Positions 55,027 through 64,000 of a stretch of 64,000 bases of DNA are shown here, piece by piece (position 1 is the first letter of the stretch; each line of letters opens with the position of its first letter). The notes beneath the pieces were generated by a model. It had not been told where the DNA came from. It saw nothing but the letters and a program-made list of their open reading frames with translations, and ran no database searches. The translations under genes were made by a program, and so were the position numbers. This DNA comes from Venturia oleaginea (lineage: Eukaryota; Ascomycota; Dothideomycetes; Venturiales; Venturiaceae): the NCBI GenBank assembly GCA_013176395.1, contig JABMLP010000012.1, positions 558,001-622,000 on the forward strand, given 5' to 3'.

Positions 55027-58000
55027 AACATCAACGGCCATTTGTGTAATGACAGAACCCCCCGCCCTCTCGCGGTCTCCCAGAAAAGATATTGACGAGT
55101 GCGAAAATTGCAGACTGGAATGATAGGCACCAAGCGACAAGGACTGAAGGGCTCATGGCCCGAAGCTACACTGTATAATGACAGAGGTGGATGGTATTGG
55201 GTGAAAGGGACATATCATTGCTCATGACGTGGTCTCGATGTGATTGCGTATAGCTCCAGTACTATGAAATGCTAGCAGGTCGACCTTTCAACTCAACCGT
55301 ATGATTGAAGATCCTCCTTGAAACAGCTGTAGGCCAGCACGGTCTTGAGATTTTGTTGTCTGCTTAGTTTGGCCAGCGCAAGCGGTTGGCATTACCGCGA
55401 TTAAGTAGTGTAATAAAGCTTGGTTGTCAGTGTGAGACAGTCAAACAGTGAAGTTCTGAAGGGAGCGCGGAATGCGAGTGTGGCTGTGTATGTGAAGTAA
55501 AGCCGTGAATATTATACCAAATGAGACGGCATAGCTTCGTGCGATAGAGATCTCAAATCAGTGTGATTCTTAGCACTCGTGAAAGATCCAGAGATGTGCG
55601 AGCGTGGACATGTTGATCGCCTGAAGGTGCGGCTCGTCAGGCTGCCGAATTCGTCCTGCTTTCAGTCCGCAAAGCCGAGAGCCTTGCACAATCAACCCCT
55701 TCGTTCATAACAAATCTCCAAGCACATTCTCAGTAGGTGCTCTAGATTTCGCCATTGAGATTCATGGCTGAAGTTTCAGATCATCCGGCCCCAATTTATC
55801 AATCAGCCCATTAACATCACCACCACTGCAGCAGCAGCAACAAGGCTCCAAAATGAGAGCAAGAGTAGTCATTCTCGCCTACGTGTTCATAGTTGTTGTT
55901 GTCCGCCGCCGCGCTCAAGAGAAGCGCGCTCGCGTCCTCGGCAAGTCAAGCTCATCTCCATGTCAGGTGTGTCTTACGGAATGACTGGAATGGCTCTCCA
56001 ACGTGGAGGAGCAAAGCGAGCTGGAGCTTCAATACAACAGCACGAACGACTGAGCGCTCGCGACGAATGTCGTGCACGGATTCCTACAACTCAGCCAGAA
56101 GCGATCCGTTACATCAGGTATCTCGGGTTGTGACAGAATGGTCTCTAGACTGCCCTCGCTCCTCGGGGAATGGGCGATGAAAGTGAACTTCGGCGCATAG
56201 ACTGACGATACAAGCCCTTCGACGACTTCAAGTCCTGCGAAGTTACCTGCAATTCACCAGCTTCTTTCGGTTCCTTTGTCTTTGTCTTGTGCTCGATGTG
56301 AATTTTCAGTATCGTGATGATACGAAACATCGATAGGTTCCTGGCAGGACGCGCCATTTACGCATCTAGTCGCAATAGATCCAGCTTTTTTTAACACCAA
56401 TGGCAGTTCAGCCGGCCGACAAATGTAGCGAAATCTCGGTCAAGCGAATAGACAAACGTATCTTCAACAGCGGCTCTCGAAGAACAATAGGCACATAAAG
56501 TATATCCCAGCTAGTTCATCATCGGAAGCAGTAGTGATAGCAGTACATGAGGATAGCTGCTTTGCCAACGAGCGCGCGAACGTGCAAGTATCGCGATTTT
56601 CCCAATGCCTAGCTCTCCGATTGCCAATAATGAACGGCTGGCTTTGTGCAATTCGGCATTGCAAGCTGGCCTTAGTACTTGGTTTGCTATTTGGCGTCAA
56701 GATAAGTTACCGGGAAAGACTTCGGTGCGAAAGTGCCCTGAACAGCGCGACAGGAAAGTATCGACAATCGACCCTACCACACCCAGATCCGAATTGCGTA
56801 CTCCTTGTCCGTCAAGGTCACGCTCTTCCAAGGTCTTACATCGTGTCAGCAAACGATGCAAGACTGATCCTGAGCACTTTCGCCGACGTCGCCTGCTCTT
56901 TCAAGCCCTCACAACCCGCCCAACTCCTACAATAGCAGAAAAAAAATTCAAGAATATAATTTGTCCGAGCGCCTGACAAAAAGCATGGCAGATTTGGACG
57001 GGAGCTGAACGCCCTCGCAGTCAAATTGAGATGCTGGAAAAATTGTGGGACAGATCTTTGGGCATGCATGTCACTCCCTCTTATCTCACATCAATGAGAA
57101 AGGCTGTGATGTGCACTCATGAAGAGGTCCCGATCCAACTCCAAGAGTTGTCTGCGAGGACTTGTCCATGACCCGAGCAATGATGGCGGTAGCTCCGATT
57201 GCAATGATCAATCCATTTCTGCATTCTGTCTTACCGCTGGTCTTTGCATCAAATTCGAATCGACCACACTCAGGAACAGTCCATATTGCACCAGCGGTTT
57301 GACTTGTTGTCTTCTCTCATGCGCCGCCACTCATACGTTTGAGAAGGTAGTTCCCAGCGCATTCATGATTGAGGTTTGAATAGGTGAGGAGAAGTTGACC
57401 GGGGGAACATGAAATCGTCGCAAGAACCACTTCCAGACGGCAGCGCCAATATCTTCTTCACCATGCAATTTCCATCTCTTACTTTTCGGTCACTTTTGGA
57501 GTCTACCGAGTTCTTAAATTCAAGCAGAATGGCCATAAGTGAAGGCATGTCGTGTACCAAGGTTCATGAGATAATTTCTCAGTGATTGTATGCGGGTACA
57601 TCCTCCGTTATTGCTAGTTCTGTTCATTCAAAGCTCTTTATGTCCGATGGTCCAATCTTTACCAAAACCTTCCAAAGAGGACTGGAAGCCATCCAGGTTG
57701 TCATTGCCAGCTGACGATCGCTCAAACGAGTCGAAGAAACAAGCCTCGACGTAGGTTAATCCACAGCGCCTTGGACTTGGACAAGGCCTCGTCAACTATC
57801 CGGATAGTTCCGCAGTCACTACCCAGTGGCCCTTCGCATTCGGACTCGTCGGGGTCCTTTTGACTTGGCTCAGAAGGTTGGCGAGTTCAACGTGAGTGGC
57901 CGCAGCGAGGTTCTAGGACGTGGAGCGAATAGGCGTTACGTGTCGGAGGCGCGACGTGCATGTGTATTCAAATTCAGTGGTACATGCCAACAAATTTCAA

Positions 58001-60433
58001 GATGGCAAAAAGAATCCATCCAAGTCCAGCAACTTTCCTAGCCATGTTCTCTCTCCCTGCAAGGCTACAGAGACTGGCATTGAAATACCCACCGGCGCTC
58101 GTAACCATTGTCAGTGAGGCTCGGATCTGTAAGAAGATCGTGGCACGGCATTCTTTGTAACAGTCTTGGTTCCAGTACAGTCGTGGTGTCAAAAACGTCA
58201 TCGGCATGGTTGACGAACGATCTTCAGAGCGCGCCTTGACGCCAATACCTGGGCCTCCCACTCGAGTTGTAGACCATCCACTGTTGAGCACTCAGAGCTT
58301 CCAACAGTGATACCTCGATGTAGAGCACAATATTCTTAGCTGCCCGTTTCCCAGTCTCTGGCTGTATCCGGACAGACTGATACAGCCAGAGTAAGCCGCA
58401 GACAAGTCGAGGGTAGGTGGGACTTTCTGTTCATCGTTTCCTTGGGCGTCTATCCTTTGCAACAATGTGAGCCTTCCGTGGCCGATAGCGTGTCTGTTGT
58501 CAAGCACGTTGTTCCCGATGTCCAATATCAAAGTCCACCTATTGCGGTCTCCATTCGGACAGACCACGTTCCCAGCAACGCGGGGTGCTCAGTTGTCCAA
58601 GCATCCGTTTTCTCATCTCAATGATCGATTGCGGTAGTTTGCGTAAGGGATAGGTAAGTCTGGATGGCGAATATGGGCACGCTGGCGGGGGTTCGATGCG
58701 TGGAGTTGTATGCAAAGGCGTTTGTATGGTGGGTAGCTGGTCTTCGGAGGGACCCTCTCACAGGAGGCCAATGTTTCTAGATGTTATATCTCGACTGTCA
58801 ACGGCGTCTTGGTGTATCACCTGGTCCACACAGCTTCATTGGGAGTTGAGGGGACGCTGATCTGTATTGGAGAGGTGATTTTTCATCTCAGAGGATGGCT
58901 ACCAAAGATCCGAGGCCTCAGTAACTTGACTGACGGATTTTGACGGATTTAAGACGCATCACAGCCTGCATTCGGATTGGCGTCGCGTTGGTATATGGGA
59001 ATTGTCTTGGTGGTTTGATCATCGCCAATAGCGGAGGCGAGAATTGCGAAATTGGAAGGAGCACGGCCCTCTCATTCACTCACGATTATTACATTGCATA
59101 CCATTATATAAAGGCTACCATCGCACCCTTTGGTCTTCACCGCAGACGTCCCCTGAGCGTTGGATGCTGCTGGACCGATACCAATGCCAAAGAGACAAGC
59201 TTCCTCTCGAGTCAGCCTCTTCTCTCTGCCATCATTGGAGGCATTTCCCACCTCTGCCATCTTGCACAGCCTACCGCCCTCATCTCCTGCAATTGTGCCA
59301 CGGGTTCACTTCGCTACACTGCTTGCCCTCTACCTTCCAGACTAGGTGGTTCGATGCTCGTTGCTCTGATATCTGGTGGTGCTGCATTTCCTCGTCCAAT
59401 CGCAACTTTTGGTTCCATTCTGACATACCACTGCATGCTAGCTTCGCCAATTCCATGAGTCTTGAGGTATATAGAAGCCAAGTCGGCGGTGACCAAAATG
59501 GAGAGGGCGTTTGCAGCTGGAGGGAAAAGGCTGGTGGCGGACAGAGAGAGAAAGTAAGTCTGAGATTGCACCGGATGATACGAAGTAATTTGGAAGCTTT
59601 GCGAAATTCCTTGTAAAGATTAATTGATTGCCAAACACTGTTGCCTATGGGATGTAAGACCTTCAATCCCACGAAGGACAGCTTTTTGAACATTGCAATA
59701 TCGTGGGGTATTGTAAGTTGGTAAGACAGCAATAAGTAGCCCGTGAAGACCGCAATTCGTCGAGTGAGAGCGGCTTCTAGAACGCTGCAAAGCCCTCATC
59801 AATTTATTTCGAAACGTGCGAAAAAGGTCGTGGATTCTATACTTAGACTCAAAGCTTGCGTCTCTTTGTAGCCTTGGTGAAGGCATTGCATACGACGAGC
59901 ATTGGAAGTAATTGATCGTCGGCCTTCTCTATGAAACAGCGATAGTCCCGTGGAATTGATCTTCAAGACAAGGCTCGAGACAACAGGGAAAAGCAAAGAA
60001 AACATGCTCATATCAACATCTCATCCTCACATTTCCTTACCCCCAACAATAACACCACGACTGAGAAAAGAGCATCATAGTCATCGACTTCATCTCGCGA
60101 TATGGCCTTATATGCCTAAGAAGGCGAAAAGGATGGGCATTTGCAATTGTCAATTTGCGGTCGCCCACGTGATTGGCCAATTCATCAATCTGGCGACGCG
60201 GCCGCCACTACGGCAAACCAACCGTGTCTACCTGTGTATATCTGAATGGGACAGTCTCTACCCAGGTTTTCGAGCGATAGCAATGGTCACCTCAAGCAGG
60301 GTTAGGTATACGAGCCCTGTCTGCCTCTTTCTCAAATTGAATAATGTTTGTAGAGATATGATTATGAAGGCTGCTTGCATCAATTCACGCCGTTTCTCTC
60401 TCCCCCTCTGTTCACGCGTTGCTCTTACGTGCC
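55027..60433. other. Gene-poor region of 5.4 kb
   Basis: No gene is supported. An ATG at 55853 starts a 43-codon peptide with a hydrophobic YVFIVVVV core that could be a signal or anchor exon ending at a GTGTGT donor near 55967; I cannot trace a continuation. Open frames of 150-190 codons overlap on both strands at 58940-59732, in several frames at once, with no recognisable domain. No transposon ends or tRNAs seen. Confidence 0.35.
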
Positions 60434-61581
60434 ATGAATTTCCTATCTAGCGTGATTTTGTTGTTCTCACTTACTCTTGGTTCTGTTGCGATTCCTCCGC
60501 CGCGACAAAAGACATCGCAGGCGTTTGGTTTAGTCGGGTATGCGAAAGCTGGGCAGGGGAGTTTTGGTGAGACCACGGGAGGACAAGGCGGAAAAGTGTT
60601 CAACGTGACCAACAGTCAAGCACTGCAACATGCTATCAAGGTACAAAATCTCGTTGCGCAATTCATCGACAAGTGCGAAAGCATTGACGCTCACATCTCG
60701 AGCAGGATAAATCACAGAAGAAGATAATCTACATTCATGGTGCTGTTGCGCTCCCCAAACGCTTCAATATACCATCCGATACCTCAATCATCGGCACCGC
60801 TGCAGGTGGCATTCTCACTTCCAATGGCATCAACGTCAAGAACGTCACAAACGTCATCATCCAAAACCTCAAAATCAGCAGAATCCTCGGGAACGACGGA
60901 ATCACCATCCAAAACTCGACTCGTGTGTGGATCGACCACAACGAATTCGAATCAGATTGCTGCACCGAAGGTCCCGATAAATACGATGGTCAAATTGACG
61001 TCATTCGCGGGGCCGACTTTGTCACAATCTCCTGGAACTATTTCCACGACCATTGGAAGAGTTCGTTGGTGGGCAACAAAGACTCGCTCCGCCAGCTCGA
61101 TGATGGCCATCTACGTGTGACATATCACCACAACTATTGGAAAAACGAAGCCACCAGAGGACCAGCTGGGCGCTTTGGTCACCAGCATATCTTCAACAAT
61201 CTGTATGAGGATTTTTTGTACCAGGCTATTCACTCGAGGAGCGATAACCAGGTTTTGGTCGAGGCGAATGTGTTCCGTGGGAAGTGTGAGGAGGCGCTTT
61301 CAACGTATGGGCTAGTCATCCCTATGGACTCGCCGAATACGAGTCCCGAAGGTGACAAGGAAGTAGATGGGTTTGCGAATTTGGGTGCTGGTACGTTACC
61401 GAGTTCACGTTTCCAAATTGGGCAGGGGGGCTAACCTGGGATAGCAAATGATTTTGGACCTTGCAAGGTGAACATCACCAAGAAAGGGAACTTCACAACT
61501 GTTCCCTATCAATACTCCCTCACGCCCTTGAGCGAAGTAGAACAAGCAGTCCGCCAAGGTGTTGGAATAGGAAAACTCTAA
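60434..61581 (+). CDS. Secreted pectate lyase, polysaccharide lyase family 1
   Basis: Exons 60434-60640, 60718-61390 and 61445-61581 give 338 residues. The ATG at 60434 opens a signal peptide (MNFLSSVILLFSLTLGSVA). PL1 parallel-beta-helix text is clear: SQAFGLVGYAKAGQG, VTNVIIQNLKI, STRVWIDHNEFESDCC, DGQIDVIRGADFVTISWNYF, DDGHLRVTYHHNYW and GPAGRFGHQHIFNNLY, including the Asp residues that bind Ca2+ and the catalytic arginine region near GPAGRFG. It cleaves polygalacturonate in plant cell walls by beta-elimination, outside the cell. Its stop lies 15 bp from the stop of the convergent GST gene, so their 3' UTRs must overlap. Confidence 0.93.
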
Positions 61582-61596
61582 ATCTAAAAACTCAAA

Positions 61597-62368
61597 TCAA
61601 ACAACCTTCTCGCTCAACGCAAACATCTCGGGTCTCGTCTCTTTGAAACTCTCCTTCTCCTCAAGCCACTCCCAATACGCCCTCAATTCTGGATATTCCT
61701 CCTTCCAAGCAATCAACTTAAAATTGCTCTCCACGAAATTCATGAATCCTAGCATGGCGCCCACAGCAATATCCGCGACGCTGAATTCATTCCCGATCAG
61801 ATATTTCTGCGGACCGAGTTTGGAGACCACATCAGAGAAATACTTGATGACGCCATTGACCTTTCTCAATTGTCTCTCCTCCCACTCGGCACTCTTCTCA
61901 TGGCGGTTTTGTTCGAAGAACGCGAGGCTCATTGCGTCGCAGGCGCCGTCGGCTAGGACTTGGGTTCGACGTGCCTCGAGTTGTTCATCCAGACTTGTGA
62001 ACCAAAGACTCGGACCCTTGCCCGCATATTTCTGAACGATATATTCCTGTATCAACCTAGCTCAAAATCAGCCTCCCATCCCGGCCCTCATTTCAGCTAG
62101 GTTCTGAGCTTGCGGTTTGATAGACCAGCTGGTCCGGGGGCTTTGAGAAGGAACGAGGAACAAACCAAGACTCGTAAATCGCTGGCGTCCCATCGTCGAA
62201 CATCAAAACGGGTAGTTTTTCAAGTGGATTGTATTTCGGTGTTTCTGTTGCCACGTGCCACGGGATCTCGGACTGCAGGGTGAAGGGGATGTTTTTCTCG
62301 AGTAGGGCGATGCGGTTTTTGCGGGCATAGGGGGAGGGGGTTGCGGAGAGGAGGGTTAGGCTTGGCAT
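61597..62368 (-). CDS. Glutathione S-transferase
   Basis: Two exons (62368-62166 and 62056-61597) give 220 residues. The intron uses a GTTTGT donor and GCTAG acceptor (109 nt), which restores YESWLIQEYIVQKYAGKGPS at the N-/C-domain border. The thioredoxin-like N-domain starts MPSLTLLSATPSPYARKNRI, with the N-terminal Ser/Tyr region for glutathione activation, and includes the cis-Pro (EKLPVLMF) and an ES pair (IYESW) contacting the gamma-glutamyl group. The helical C-domain contains FSVADIAVGAMLGF, the N-capping-box motif. It conjugates glutathione to electrophiles in the cytosol; the class is close to bacterial/fungal beta- or Ure2-like GSTs but not fixed. Confidence 0.9.
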
Positions 62369-64000
62369 GGTATCGATTGACAATCTTGGCGGAATCGATG
62401 GTACGAATTTGTTGATAAGACGCCAGTGGTGGTAATAGAGGCTTTAAATGAACTTTTGAAAGGTTCGCCGTCATAAGAGACTTCAATGTATGTGATCTTC
62501 GTGTTTGTCTAAAAAGCAAGGATAAATTCTGCGTCGGATTTTCTTTTTCCAGTTAAAGTAAGTACAGATTGGTGTCGGTCGATCTGATTGGGGATCCCTG
62601 AACCAATGGCCAGTGAATCGAGAGTCTATCCTTTTCCGCGGATGGTTGGGGTTCTATCATGCTTTCAGAGACAACGAGGACAACAACTTCTCAGAAGGAC
62701 TTGTTTTCTTAGCGGCCAAGACGGCGGTAGATCAGGACCCGCAGGATTGACACAAGATCTTCATGCGATCTTACTAGGACTCCGATACTCGGTAAAATCT
62801 AGAGAATCACAGAACAGGGAATTTAGAACAGGGAGATTACGGAGAAAAATCTTTAGATGGCCGTCAGGCGACGTGTTCAATTGACAGTACGAATTTGCTT
62901 GGTTATCTTGGCCGCTCAGAAAACAGGTCAGTTCGACTTGCATCTATCCTCGTTGTTTCCAAAAGCACGATACTGAAGTTGGAGGGTGAGATAAGAGCCA
63001 TTGGGACGATCAAGTCCATGCAGTGTGATGAGAGAGCAGATCTCATTCTAAATAGGTAAGCAAGCAATGAGATGGACTACACACGTGATACACCAACTCC
63101 CAAAATATCATACCCTCGAGAACACGACAACTGTCGTTCCAGATATATAAGAGTTCATCGGTTTATTTTATTCGTCCGCCTGGATGTCATCGGCTCCAGA
63201 GAATCTGTTCAACGTGATCTGGACGCTAATTGAATCTGGGATAAAATCAGGGACGCGTCGCGAACAATTCTCTCCACCCCACCACAACATCGGATTTTCA
63301 TCGACCGCCATCTGATGAAACATACCGGCGGAATCTTCTATTTAGACAGCTGCGATAACACCTAAAACGACTACCAGAACCCTTCTCCAATGCAACAGCA
63401 CATACCGCAGCTATGTGATTACTATCTACGAATTGGACAGTATATCAGGCGTACGGCGATAGTTCTCTTCCCATTTCAAGCCAACGCCGATAGCCTTAAC
63501 GGTTATTATTTCCAGGATATTGACCGTCAGCTATTCCCAAGAGCATTATTGGCCTTCCCCGCCTTCCCCCTCCGGACCTTATCTGGGCGCCTGTCAAGGG
63601 GACGGGGATGATTGCTGTGACTTGAAGATTCTGGAATGTGATCCGATATAAATCTTCCTAATCTGTGGGAATATGGGGAACGGTATTTAAACGTTAGTTC
63701 CAGGGTATCCAACCGCTGGACAATCGCAGGCTAAGAACCTGCCCGCGGCGCACAGCTCAGCACAGTTTTATCTAGTCGCGGTAGAATTGTGATAACGCAC
63801 GAACGATAGCAGATGCTGTAGCGAGGAGCCTTCTGGTATGTCCCTCGCAGGTGCAACAAATCATTTCCATATTCGAGTTCGGATGTGAAGCAATGTACAG
63901 GCGCGTGGTTACATGGCTCTTTGTCCTTGGATATCTTTCGCTCCTCGCCCTCCATGCAAACGCGAAGATTATCGAGTTGATCCCTGCTCCACCGCGTTTG
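62369..64000. other. Intergenic to window end, no gene recognised
   Basis: It contains the GST promoter on its left side. The open frames up to 98 codons have no motif. No RNA gene or repeat end recognised. Confidence 0.4.

Noticed and set aside
58940..59732. Overlapping open frames of 150-190 codons on both strands
   Set aside because: Several frames are open at once and none carries a recognisable motif, so I cannot choose a coding strand.
1..64000. CRISPR arrays, bacterial operons or prophage
   Set aside because: Spliceosomal introns and eukaryotic gene families throughout; no regularly spaced short repeats were found.

Overview
The window looks like nuclear DNA of a filamentous ascomycete (Pezizomycotina). 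Genes on both strands are split by short spliceosomal introns (about 45-160 nt, GTRNGT...YAG, often with a CTAAC/CTRAY-like branch site). The two tRNA genes carry apparent introns just 3' of the anticodon. The protein families are typically fungal: PTH11/rhodopsin-like membrane protein, fungal STAND N-terminal domain, F-box families, PL1 pectate lyase and GMC oxidase. Several repeats carry CAG/CAA/CGA-to-stop changes, as repeat-induced point mutation (RIP) would produce. Species is not assigned.

Layout. 1-10.4 kb is genic: a small secreted beta-gamma-crystallin-like protein, tRNA-Cys, a zinc alcohol dehydrogenase, an F-box protein, a DJ-1/PfpI protein, a tRNA-Gln-like gene, the mitochondrial Fe-S factor NFU1 and a decayed F-box gene. 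10.4-15.4 kb is a repeat island: a nested tandem array, two solo LTRs with perfect 5-bp target duplications, and a 1.7-kb non-coding element. 15.6-24.2 kb is genic again: an SDR enzyme, LSM1, a rhodopsin-like membrane protein with a very long tail, and a tiny metallothionein-like gene. 24.5-30 kb is a second transposon island: a fold-back Tc1/mariner element, a deleted pogo/Fot1-type element, an LTR and a decayed VWA/U-box gene. 31-37.5 kb holds a GMC oxidase, a Mn-superoxide dismutase without a visible targeting peptide and a single-cysteine peroxiredoxin, with one unknown gene between. 37.7-41.2 kb is a third repeat island with two more solo LTRs, LTR and pogo fragments, and a frameshifted STAND N-terminal gene. 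42.4-45.9 kb is a large GH63 gene. 46-60.4 kb is gene-poor; only one unknown multi-exon gene (54.3-55.0 kb) is reasonably supported. 60.4-62.4 kb holds a secreted pectate lyase convergent with a glutathione S-transferase. The last 1.6 kb shows nothing.

The genes do not form one biosynthetic cluster. The clearest functional theme is redox handling in 31-37.5 kb: an extracellular H2O2-producing flavoenzyme beside superoxide and peroxide detoxification, with DJ-1, NFU1, metallothionein and GST elsewhere in the window. Exon boundaries were derived by hand by matching reading frame, splice sites and family motifs. Functions rest on motif recognition, without database searches.
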